Both the position numbers and the translations under genes were made by a program. Positions 49,387 to 59,024 of a DNA stretch of 64,000 nucleotides are shown one piece after another. Under the pieces are notes generated by a model. That model saw only the letters and a list, made by a program, of their open reading frames with translations, did no database searches and was not told the origin of the DNA. The stretch is from NCBI GenBank assembly GCA_015501605.1, contig JADNRZ010000008.1, positions 372,001 to 436,000 on the forward strand. Reading direction: 5' to 3'. The stretch's first letter is position 1. Each line of letters starts with the position of its first letter. This DNA is from Panaeolus papilionaceus (lineage: Eukaryota; Basidiomycota; Agaricomycetes; Agaricales).

Positions 49387-49708
49387 GCCCGCGTAGCTTA
49401 ATACGGACTGTACCTTATCCTTTTTTTTCTTCTTCATCATACACATTGTATAGCATCTACATCCCTCTGTACTGTAATGTATACCCCGTTTCTCAACTTA
49501 CAAGCTTTTCCGAGCGTGAATATTAATAAGCCGCTGGTCATCTAAAGTCACACCAGTTGCTTAGTCAGCAACAGTTCTATATTCCAAGGTTAAGTCTGCA
49601 CAACACCTTGCACAACACTTCCGCAGGAATACTACTTAACTCGTCTCTCTCCTCACTTCACGAACCGGAACCGACTAGCTGAAGTCATCTCATTCATAGC
49701 ATACTCAG
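49387..49708. other. Intergenic region
   Basis: This holds the DUF6533 3' end and the ISA2 promoter, with T-rich tracts near 49420. No gene is seen. Confidence 0.5.
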
Positions 49709-50457
49709 ATGGCTGCTATAAGACACGCATTAAAGGTCCCGGCTTCGTCCCAATGCCTTCGGAGTGCTTTGATTGCAAAATCTGTCATGTCCAGGACACT
49801 TGCGCGACAAGCAAGAAATGCTATTGTTAGGCCCACAGCATCCCATTCCAGAAGGTGGCTATCGAGCTCTTCTAGCAATTATGCGGCTCTTGCATCCAAA
49901 CTGCCTACAAAGCCGACAGTTGTGCTTTCCACGCCGTCGCCCGGATATATCGAGGCGGAGGAAATTGACGTCGAGCTTATACCCACAGATCAAGTTCAAC
50001 TAGAAATTACAGATCGTGCAGCGGAAGTGAGCACAAATTTGCTTGTTGTTGACCATCTTCTAATTTATTTCTTTGCTAATTAGCAACTAATGAATATTGC
50101 AAATCGGGAACACAATCCAGACTCTGCATTGAGAGTTTCGGTAGAATCGGGAGGGTGTCATGGGTATCAATATAAGATGGAGTTAGCCAAACATCAGTCA
50201 CCAGATGATTAGTATGTCCTTAACTCTACTATTTGTGCCCTAGAGCTGACAAACTAACAAACATATGTAGCCATTTCACTCACCCTACTATCAAGCCTTC
50301 AAATATCCTCGTTGACGCGGTCTCCTTCACACTTTTGAACGGTTCTACCATCGACTTTGCAACAGAGCTCATTGGAAGCAGCTTCCAGGTCCTACATAAC
50401 CCGCAGGCAAAAGGGAGTGGTTGTGGTTGTGGTGTTAGTTGGGAACTGAAGGAATGA
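49709..50457 (+). CDS. ISA2: Mitochondrial iron-sulfur cluster assembly protein ISA2
   Basis: Three exons. The N-terminal 55 residues are rich in R, S and A with few acidic residues (SRTLARQARNAIVRPTAS, SRRWLSSSSS), a mitochondrial presequence. The A-type carrier domain follows with its three conserved cysteines: SGGCHGYQY and, near the C-terminus, GCGCGVSWE. The order, with ITDRAAEQLMNIA before the first cysteine, matches ISA2/ISCA2. With ISA1 and IBA57 it matures [4Fe-4S] proteins such as aconitase and lipoate synthase. The second intron falls in the middle of the fold, between the first cysteine and the YHFTHPTIKPSNI segment. Confidence 0.9.
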
Positions 50458-50792
50458 ACTTGACATCAAGAATTGAAAGCCCATGACGTATAGTGTTAAC
50501 CTCTGTATCGATATCACGCATCCCCGACTCACGACAACCATTATCTTATTCATTCAGGGACTATCTATATCTCAGACTGTATAATTAACGTATTCTAAAG
50601 CCAAACAGGTTGAATAAAAGACAAAGAGGACATAAAGGTCGTAAGGTCGTAAATGTTGTCGAAGACACCGATCCATCTAGAACATCCTACACAGGTGCCT
50701 TAATCGCCTTCCTAGACAATGGGTCGAATGGGGCCAGCTTCCACATCCTATGAAACTCTCAGTTTTACCATCGGTCAAGCGGAACCTATAAC
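50458..50792. other. Convergent intergenic region
   Basis: This lies between the 3' ends of ISA2 and the hemerythrin-like gene. No gene is seen. Confidence 0.55.
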
Positions 50793-51961
50793 TCACTCGG
50801 CGTGAGCATTCACAAGCTTGGGCAGTTCCTTCTGTATGGCCTCAGGATTCGCAGTGGGCCAGTGGGAAGAAGTTTTAATGTCGTGATGGGACATGCAGTA
50901 TCTGGAAGAGCGTATTCAATGCAAATGGCAAACTAACCGACACATTTGGACTTACGGTAGTACCATGTTCATGTCCACCTTCGTCACGATCCAAGCTAAG
51001 TTTTCTGCGAAAAGGGTCAAAGCAATGAACGCTCGTTTAGCTACAACACAAACCTCCAATCAACTCGAACACCTTGTCATCAGAGACACCCTTAGGAAGA
51101 GATTCGGGTTTGAATTTCGTGCTTTGCTTGTGTAAAGCCTCATTGATGTCCTTGTCCATGCCTACGAGGGCATCGATCAAGCGAGTCGACAGATAGGCCT
51201 TGAGATCCTGTGTAGATGCCAAACCAGTAAGTTATGATGTCAGTTGTTGCGCCTATGCTAAATGTTGTACCTTTTTCCACCCTTCTGCCATGCTGCGAAT
51301 AGCTTTCAAAGCCACCTGAACAGTCCCTCCACTTTTGTTTACAGAATACGGCGCCTTGGTTTCCTGAGCGAGCCGCTTCAAGAAGAATTCGTCCCCTAAT
51401 TTGTCGCGGAAAGCAGGGCGAAGTCAGTGTACGCAGGGCTGACTGGATCGTTGCTGGTCACCTTCGATGTGGTTGTCTAGTAACATGCAAACAACTCCCA
51501 CGTAATCTGCGAATTGGCGACATTCTCTGGAGCCGGGCTTCACCCTAGATGCGAGTTCATGAACGCGATTTAAACCGCGAATTAACGCGTTCTATTGGAT
51601 CAACGTCAGATGTGTGGGGTCCTGTGTTGTAAGGGCCCATTGCGCACCTTCATAAACGTGTTTTGGAACTGCAGTGCCTGGGATGCTCTGACATGTATCG
51701 TCAATACCAATGTTATATGCAGAACAAATCACCTACTTCATACTCTCGAAGCTGTTTGGGATGGTTGGTAGCAGTGAAAGTGGGAAAGGCATTATGTTGT
51801 CGGAGGAGTGCACTAGCAAAAAGTCGTCACTGTATGTGGTAGGAAGTGTTGTGGCTCAAGTTCTATTGACATGTCACCTATTATAGCTGCTCTATCCCTG
51901 ATCACGCGTTTCGTGCCACTCTTCTTAATAGCGACGGGCCAAGCTTCAAAGACCGACGCAT
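50793..51961 (-). CDS. Hemerythrin-like (HHE) domain protein, possibly mitochondrial
   Basis: About eight exons. The start at 51961 gives MRRSLKLGPSLLRRVARNAA, a basic amphipathic N-terminus that suggests mitochondrial import. A 93-nt intron (51905-51813) joins it in phase to ALLRQHNAFPTFTATNHP. The helical core has NALIRGLNRVHELASRV, a usual HHE-family first helix, then FADYVGVVCMLLDNHIEGDE, then DLKAYLSTRLIDALVGMDKD. The last exon ends in KLVNAHAE. HHE domains bind di-iron or oxygen species through histidine and glutamate ligands; here fewer histidines are visible than in classical hemerythrins, so metal binding is uncertain. Confidence 0.7.
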
Positions 51962-52168
51962 GCACAGGGCCTCTATTCCGAACGTGTGGAATCGATAGAA
52001 GTCTTTGTCTGGCTTTCAAAGGGCCTGGGCTTGACAGGTGGCCCAACAATCTGTTGTGTTGCAAACTTGCAATGTTCACAATGCTTGATTTGACATTATA
52101 GGTACAATTACGACATCAAAGGGAAAGTGTACAACAACAAAAATAGCGTTCGGTTTTTTGCCATTGTT

Positions 52169-53102
52169 TCAGTGGAAGCCTGTAAAGTCAATGTCGTGAT
52201 CCAACCGCCGTTCTAGTCCCCATTCACGTATCTTGTCCCAGTCACGGCAGGTGTGTATAACGTTCCCCATTATGCGCACTTGCTGAACGCGTTCAACCCA
52301 TTGCCACACCAATGGAGTAACGTCTGCCGAACACATGAGGGTCTGTCTGATGTTCTCGACGCAGTGACTGAGATGGACTACATGGAGATGGGGCTCATTG
52401 GTGTAGTATTCACGATAAAGAGACTTCCGAAGTAAATTCTAGTCCCTCTACGGTTAGCCCCGCTGGACATATTTAGAAACGTTTTGTGCTTACTGACCAA
52501 GCAATGAAGTTGATGGAAAACATCCAGTTGAACAACATAGTGGTCCTCGTCTCCGGGGATCCTGTAAGTCGAATTCTCGAGGCGCATTGCTTCAGCTTTG
52601 GTGAGTCTTGATGTACCAACTAGGGAGAAATTTCCCATCAGTATGGCTTGAGCATTCGAGCAGAAATTGATTACATTGATATAAGTCGTCCCAGGCTTGG
52701 TCGACCTCGACAGACGGCGCCTGCTGGTACATGGTAACATCCTTTCCAAACCCTTCATGGAACACAACTGTTTTATATTCGATGAGGTGGTCCACAGGTG
52801 CTGTTACGGGATAGTCAGTCGAACAGTAAGCCGAGGGAGGCACTGCGATACTCACAATAAAACCTCTGTGGAAAGATTGGGTTCTTTGCCCCCCGGTGTG
52901 TATACAGTGCAACTCTAGTGCCCAACAAGACAACGTTAAGGACGGCCTGGATACTGGCAATGAGCACGAGAGCTCGCCACGCTCGAGGATTGACCCGACT
53001 CTGCGGCTGGTCCAATTCTTCAGCAGAACTCGTCCCTTCGAGGAGCGATAGGTCCTCGAGTGAATCCTGGGGCATAAACGTGTATAGGGTTTCAGATTTC
53101 AT
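52169..53102 (-). CDS. UstYa-like protein (DUF3328), oxidative peptide-cyclising family
   Basis: About five exons. A polar cytosolic N-tail (MKSETLYTFMPQDSLEDLS) leads to one helix (RALVLIASIQAVLNVVLLGT), giving a type II membrane protein. The catalytic DUF3328 part has both HxxHC motifs: VFHQLHCL and, after an intron, HLSHCVENIRQ. Between them lie RLTKAEAMRLENSTYR and a GDEDHYVVQLD segment. The C-terminus has a CRDWDKIREW segment as in UstYa proteins. Family members in ascomycetes oxidise and cyclise peptide side chains in ustiloxin-type RiPP pathways. The secreted repeat peptide gene at 54095 is its closest plausible partner. An ATATATGTATAG element lies about 40 bp upstream. Confidence 0.85.
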
Positions 53103-53536
53103 GGTAGTTGCTGAACTCGAGCGGGGTCAACCGCGGACCTATACATATATTCTCCTCAACCCGCGAAGGATGCTCTGTCAGCTAAGTCGATTCTTGATTG
53201 AACACGAAAGCTAAGTGCTAACTCCTTCGATTAAGGTGCAACTCTAACCCAAAATGCACTGCACAGAAGTCGAATGCAGGAACGATTGACCGACGATGGC
53301 GATGAATCTGGCGGTGTTAGCACATAAGTAATGAAAGCATACGATGGCGATTCGAGGGACTGCGTCTAACTGACAATGAAGTGTGCGCTTGTGTCTAATC
53401 TCGTACTAAAATGGTACGTGGTGAGATACAGTCGTTCGAACTTAAACGGCGATCTGCTGCATTTACCTCTACGGGGAGAAGGCCTATCGCCGAGAGAACT
53501 AATGACAATAGACCTCCTGGTAGGATTCGAGACGTA
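53103..53536. other. Intergenic region inside the peptide locus
   Basis: This holds the UstYa-like promoter. No gene is seen. Confidence 0.5.
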
Positions 53537-53900
53537 TTAATGCCATGCAGACAGGAATCTGACTAAAGGTTGATGTACCTGAGCTTCGGCGTCGAGAGTT
53601 GGTGGGCCATCGAGCATTTTCAAGCTAACGGCGAGGCCCATCTTGTCGATTTCGATCAGTTGACTGAAAGGTAAGTGTAATTTCTTTTCCCTTTCCAACA
53701 CGAGGTGTCTTTTCTGGACCAAATCAGAAAGATAGAACGTCCTCGAGGGAAGCTGCCCTGGATCTAGACTGGGGGAAGGAGCGGGGTATGTGGCGGTTCA
53801 CTTCTTCGCCCGACAAAGTATTCGCGATGTCGCCCTACAAAGGCGCTTTAGGTACATTGATGGAGACGATGTCTCTCTCGGGCGGCTGACTCTGTTGCAT
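53537..53900 (-). CDS. Small hypothetical protein between the oxidase and precursor genes
   Basis: An ATG at 53900 opens MQQSQPPERDIVSINVPKAP. A GTAGGG donor at 53838 and a CCCCAG acceptor (exon 2 from 53768) then join it in phase to LDPGQLPSRTFYLSDLVQKR and further to QLIEIDKMGLAVSLKMLDG, ending at 53537 for about 97 residues. A further intron just after DAEAQ would instead give a stop within a few codons. No family recognised. It is charged and probably soluble. It lies between the oxidase and the repeat precursor, so it could be part of that locus, but nothing beyond position supports that. Confidence 0.4.
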
Positions 53901-54014
53901 GAAATCGAATAGGGACAAACAGCTAACAGCTAACTCATAATTTGTCTCACCTCCTGTAATCAACTTAGGTATATTTTGATTCGTTCGAATGAATAAATGA
54001 CTTTGGTGGCTATG

Positions 54015-54022
54015 TATATAAG
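54015..54022 (+). promoter_or_regulatory. TATA box of the repeat-peptide gene
   Basis: TATATAAG lies 73 bp before the precursor ATG. The leader between them is short and pyrimidine-rich, as in strongly induced fungal genes. Confidence 0.6.
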
Positions 54023-54094
54023 ACGGGAAAAACAGCCCTCAACTCACTCAGCCATTTTACAACTGCTATCCAACATTTACCAACGTTTATCAAG

Positions 54095-55222
54095 ATGAAG
54101 TATCTCACTATCTGCGTTGCTATTGCCATGTCATTCGCGAATATCGTCAAGGCTGCCCCGGCGCCTGCTGATATCAACGCCGTAAGTTATCACTTGGTTC
54201 GAACAAAACTTACTTACAGATATCTGTACATCCCACAGAGGGAGTCCACTGTGAGTGATTTCTATTTATTTTATTAATGACTCCCTTTATTGAACCAGTC
54301 GAAGGCCGATGTCCCCCCACAGGCTTGGAGTGGTTATAGAGTACGAAATACTCTTCAATGAGCCACTGTCGTTTCACTGACCCGGGCGCATAGAGAGAAT
54401 CCACTGCAGACGAAGCAGTTCCTCCTGAAGCTTGGAGTGGCTACAAAGTACGAGACGATGCTGATTGGGTTTAGCTTTCCGTATTAACGATATGTTTCAA
54501 CAGAGACAGTCCACGGTAAACGACCCACCCGAAGCCTGGAGCAACTATAAGGCAAGCAGATGTGAACGTTTTGAACATTTGTCAGAGACCAACAAACGTC
54601 GTAGAGGGAATCAACTGCAGACGAGGCTGTTCCTCCTGAGGCCTGGAGCGAATATAGGGTGAGTGCCGAAGGAATTTGAATCCATCTCCGTACTATCTGA
54701 TTTAAAATGTCGCGACGTATGTTATAGAGAGACTCGACCGCCGACAATGCTGTCGCACCTGAGGCTTGGAGTAACTACAGGGTATGCACGAGTTTCCTAG
54801 TTAATTCGAAGGTGGCCGCATAGCTGATACGCAATATGTGTCCATTAGCGGGAACTTTCCACCGCCGATAACGCAGTGACCCCACATGCTTGGAGTGGAT
54901 ACGAACAGAAGGTGGGTCCACAACTGTGGCCGAAATCCTACCAAACCGTAATTTCAGTGTCTATTAACACTGTTTTGCTCAGAGGGAATCTACCGCCGAC
55001 AATGCCGTCACCCCTCACGCTTGGAGTGGCTACGAGGAGAAGGTGCGTGACTAATTCATCAAATGAATGATTTAGCGCTCAGCGCCCATTCATCAATAAT
55101 CACAGATAGAGTCGACTGCTGATAATGCCGTTACCCCTCACGCATGGAGTGGCTACGGACAAAAGGCAAGGGTGTCTATTTTGTGCTCACATCGAACTTG
55201 GCCTCATGACCTTGAACAGTGA
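54095..55222 (+). CDS. Secreted repeat peptide precursor, putative kexin-processed RiPP
   Basis: Eleven exons, 178 residues. Exon 1 (54095-54181) encodes a signal peptide (MKYLTICVAIAMSFANIVKA) and a short APAPAD spacer. Eight units follow, ending in AWS-G/N/E-Y plus a basic residue; all introns are phase 0. Unit exons: 54239-54250 with 54299-54340, 54394-54447, 54504-54551, 54605-54658, 54728-54781, 54849-54911, 54983-55042, 55106-55165. Exon joins produce RR or KR, consistent with Kex2 cleavage; the last join is K-I and should not be cut. Introns after 54551 and 55165 start with GC, and the latter is followed directly by TGA (55220-55222). The neighbouring UstYa-like gene suggests oxidative cyclisation through the Trp or Tyr. 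Not a CaaX pheromone. Confidence 0.75.
54239..55165 (+). repeat. Eight tandem coding repeats, one exon per unit
   Basis: The unit consensus is R-E-S-T-A-D-x-A-V-x-P-x-A-W-S-x-Y-K/R, 16-21 residues long. Units 2 and 4 are nearly identical (PPEAWS). Units 6 to 8 share TPHAWSGY with two extra residues before the terminal lysine. Unit 1 is split by a 48-nt intron after its first four codons, and unit 3 is two residues shorter. Each unit with its flanking intron spans about 110 bp, so this is a tandem exon duplication. Sequence similarity falls off in the introns. Confidence 0.85.
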
Positions 55223-56269
55223 ACGACGAGAAGAGGGATCTCCTTCCAGATCCTTCCTTTTACGTGGCTAGTAAGTCCTCTTCATGATGCCCGACTGCCG
55301 GGAGAAGAAAATTCTGAACCTATGAGAAGCAGCAGGTAACGGTTAAGGCTAAAGTATGTTTGAAGTGGAGTCGAATCCCCGCCCGCAACTTTGTAAACGT
55401 AGTCTTGTTCATTGCAATCTCCCTTTTCACCCTTATCTCGAACAATTTGACTCATACGGAAACGTTTGTGAACTTTAGCTATTTGACGTGAAATCGTATA
55501 TATATAATCCGGGATGGTCTGAACAGCATAACATTCAATTTCCTGATGCTTGACAAGGTCCAGAATCCAGATATCTTTTTCCAATAATGACGTCGTCAAC
55601 AAGTCATGTATTTGTTGAAAATTGAAAAAATCAGATCAATTTCCTTTCTGGTCTAATTCGCAATGCTGACCCTGCGGTAAGCACGGAATAAGCGAGTTGG
55701 AAGCAAGGCCGAGAAAGACGACCTTATGACACATGACATCATTTTCTGGTCAACATCTTAATTGAGCTGAGGTCATTTCTGGTTATCCACATAGTAATGA
55801 GCACGCGGAACGGGAGGTAATGTCACTAACCCGAATATTCGAAGAGCGCCACAGCGAGGTAAGACGAAGAGAGAAAGATCAGTTGTGTAGTTATGAGATT
55901 GGAGAAGTGGTGAGGAGAAAGTGATAGATTCCAGAGTAACAGGATAGCAGTTATACAAGATGCAGTGGGAAGGGAGGTGTTGGTAAAATGAAGGTAGGTA
56001 AAATTCCCTCAAAAGAACAGTGTCTATGCTCCTGGAAATCATAGGGAAAAACTAGGTTATAAATCAAGATATAGGAAAACAGGTGTTAAAAGAGCGTAAA
56101 TATATGGAAGGATAAACGGCTTCCAATAATAGTCCATGGGTGAGAAGATGAAGACGAAAGATGTGCAAAAATATACCGACGAAAGTGGTTGCAAGGAGGA
56201 AAGCAGTACATGCAAGCATGACGACGACAATGGCGAGGTCTCGAGTAAGAGAAAAAAAGGGTGCAGGGC
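55223..56269. other. Convergent intergenic region, 1 kb
   Basis: This lies between the repeat-peptide gene and the Rho gene 3' end. ORFs on the minus strand (55282-55602, 55773-56042) show no motif. A tRNA-like patch near 55340-55390 was rejected. Confidence 0.5.
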
Positions 56270-57381
56270 TCAGCAAACAACACAGCAAGCCCAATTGCGT
56301 CCTTCCTCTTTTTCGGTGATGGTGGCCTTGCCGCTGCTTCTTCTTCGATGGTGCTTGCTTTCTACGGCTTCCGAGGGACTGTGGCCAGGAACGCCGTTCC
56401 GCATTAGCATGCTAGCTCGAGTGGCAGTCTCAAAGACATCGTCGACACCCTCTATTTTTAGGGCAGAGCATTCTTTATATGCCCGAGCACCGATGGCGTT
56501 AGCAACCCTTTCTCCCTTTGCACGAGTAACCCATGGGCAAGGATTATCGGGGGTGTCAGGGTGGTCTATTGATGGTCGAAGATCAGCTTTGCAGCCGACA
56601 AGAATTACTGGAATCGTGGGCCCGCAAATACTCCGGACCTCTTCGTTCCACTGGGGAGGTAGAACAGTGGTCAGTAGATTGACTAAGGATGGGGGAAGGG
56701 ATTAATAAAACCTTTGTTGTAACGTTATCTAGGGAGTCGGGCGTATCAAGAGCGAATGCAATGAGAATAACATGGGATTTTGAATAGGACATGGGTCGCA
56801 AACGCTGTCGTGAGCATGTTAGTCAACAGAGTGGGACACCGAGAAGAAACGAGACTAACCTCGTATTCCTCCTGACCACTGAAAGGATCGGGAGAAATAG
56901 TTGGGTTAAGAAAATACAGGGATGGCGCATGAAAGAGAAAGCAACATACGCCGTGTCCCACAAGGCTAATTGGACAGGTTTCTCGTCCAACCGAATTTCA
57001 GCAACATAGTTATCAAAAACGGCTAGTGTGACAGGATTGAGTGAGACTGTAGACAATATTGGTATTGATAACATGTACTTGGTTGCTGTTGCGGATTGTG
57101 AGTTTCTAAGATCACACATGGGAGATTGTTTCAAGACGTACGTAGTCTTTTGGGAACTCTCCAAGGGCGAAAGCGCACAAGAGCGAAGTCTTTCCACAAG
57201 CACCTGTATATACAATGAATGCTGAGTTGAGCAAGAGGGGAGCTTTATGATAAAACAAGGACATGCCATCGCCAACAATGACCAATTTCCTACGAATCTG
57301 TTGGCGGGCATTGCGGTGAACATGAGTGCTGCTTGGTGCTTAGAATGAAGATTAAATACTTACTGGAGTCTGAGAAGACAT
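56270..57381 (-). CDS. Rho-family small GTPase
   Basis: The start (MSSQTP) at 57381 joins after a 75-nt intron to IRRKLVIVGDG. The P-loop is completed across a GC-AG intron as GDGACGKTSLLCAFALGEF. Switch II is intact ([20 protein letters not shown]), as are VILIAFALDTPDSLDNV, the GCKAD guanine-specificity motif and the SAL motif in ECSALK. The C-terminal hypervariable part is basic (HHRRRSSGK) and ends CVVC, a CaaX box for prenylation. Switch I is problematic: after FPKDY, no tried splice gives PTVFDNY, only AVFDNY or VFDNY in frame. Rho GTPases control actin and polarity; the DTPDSL insert region suggests a Rho2/Rho3-like group. Confidence 0.8.
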
Positions 57382-57646
57382 AATAAGAATATAACAGAGA
57401 AGAATATAAAGAAAAAGTGGAGGAGGTTTGGTCCTAGAAAGACAATGAGAATGGGGGAGAGGAAGAGAGGAAGAGTCGAGGGTTGAACGGAGATTGGACT
57501 CCGGGGAGAGCTAGAGGTGAGTTGAGTGAGCTGGGTGACAATGTAAGCACGTCTTTGCCGCACCAAACCATTTGACACACAAACCTCGGCATAATCACAC
57601 AGCCACTTGTTTGGTCTTTATTACTATCTAAAGCTATTACCCTTGA

Positions 57647-58768
57647 CTATCTAACCGATTTACGCTTTAGAACATTTATCTTTTGAATAAAGTCTTTCTT
57701 TTCAAGACTTAAATGTTCAGAACTGTCCTTTTCTATTCCAAGTTCTTCTTCAAGTTCCTTAGCTTCTTGAGGAACTAATGAGTCCGTGGCAAGTTGCCAG
57801 AACCTAATTTTTTATATCAAACTCTTAGACTTTTGCTCCAAAAACAAATTTCATGAGAAAACCTACGTTATAAAAACCTTCCGCCGATGAACCCATTCAC
57901 TTCGCCATTTATTTACTTCAGCGACAAGTTTCTTCAATTCTTCCGCAGATATAGGTGGCGCTCCAGAGCGGAGAGGTTCAAGCGTAGACCTCATTCGAGA
58001 AATCTGTAAAAAGTGTTTGACAAATAAGTCATACAGTTTCCACGCAATGAGAAAATATGAGACGGCGAACAGAGGCCTCCATCTCGCTTGTTTGTTTGAC
58101 GATATCATCATTCGTAAGTGTTGTCCGAATGATGGCCAGTTCTGTTTGAATGCACAGCCAGTCAACTAGTCATGAACGGAGCGCATATATCAACAATTTT
58201 AGACCTCCTGCGAGTGCTTTGATTTTAGCTGCCAGAGTTTTGTTGCTTTCTTCCACATGGCCAAGTTCTGTCTTTAGCTCAGTTATTTTCTCGTTCGGTA
58301 GCGCTGGAAGCTTGTGTTGGTTGTAAACAAAGAATGTTGTTTTCCCTTTGCAAAAATAAATAAATAGATCCTCAGTCCAGGAGCACAAATAAATGACTAT
58401 CAGTCTTTTAGATGTCACCATAAGTTTTTTGAATTAGATCGCCCTTTTCAGCAAGAGCCACAAGTATCTTTTGAGTTGCAGCCTTTGGAACAGCGCCTTT
58501 CAGATTGGCTGCCACATCAACCGCGCCGTATGGTCGATTGCACTGAATGGAGATTCAAGTCAGATCCCAAGAACAAGTCTCAGTGTTTTCAAATGTTTTG
58601 AAGAAATCTATACTTGTTTCATATAATTCAAGATCTTGTCTTCAGCTGATAGAATATTATCAATAGGGCGCCCGGATAGATGATAGAATATCGTTGAATT
58701 AGATATGTACCATCTTGACCTTTCAATACAGGGGTCTTTTGGTCCTTTTCCTTGGCTTTTGTAGACAT
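57647..58768 (-). CDS. HOP2: Meiotic homologous-pairing protein HOP2 (PSMC3IP/TBPIP)
   Basis: About six exons. The N-terminus (MSTKAKEKDQKTPVLKGQD) joins to AEDKILNYMKQ, then CNRPYGAVDVAANLKGAVPK, a winged-helix DNA-binding domain. The next block, YGKTTFFVYNQHKLPALPNE, is the conserved TBPIP core. A long leucine-rich coiled coil follows (ITELKTELGHVEESNKTL, EMEASISRMRSTLEPLRSG), where MND1 pairs. The last exon has EAKELEEELGIEKD and ends at 57647. Hop2-Mnd1 stimulates Dmc1/Rad51 strand exchange in meiosis. All junctions restore the family sequence. Confidence 0.9.
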
Positions 58769-59024
58769 GAGTGAGTGCCTGTGAGTGCGGGGAAGGAAGA
58801 AAGATAACGCGTGCGGTGTAATTGGTTAGTGACGGCAGGAAATTGCCGAGAATGCCGGATACGGAACTTGAGCAGAACAGAATTGTCAGAGCCGTCGTTT
58901 ATTCATTTCTCATCGCCATCTGGGAGGATATCATACCGTGTAAGGCCTTCTCTTCACCACCTTCCACAACTTTTCTTCCCTAACACCACATACAGAACCT
59001 CTTTATGACCTCCCAGCTCTGCGA

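Noticed and set aside
54095..55222. Idea that the repeat peptide is a mating pheromone
   Set aside because: Basidiomycete pheromones end in a CaaX box and are not multi-copy secreted repeats; this one has a signal peptide and no CaaX.
55335..55390. tRNA-like patch (GGTTAAGGCT followed by AGTCGAATCCCC)
   Set aside because: The T-stem does not pair well and no acceptor stem or anticodon arm can be drawn.
56136..56705. 189-codon plus-strand ORF across the 3' half of the Rho gene
   Set aside because: Antisense shadow; the minus strand carries clear GTPase motifs.
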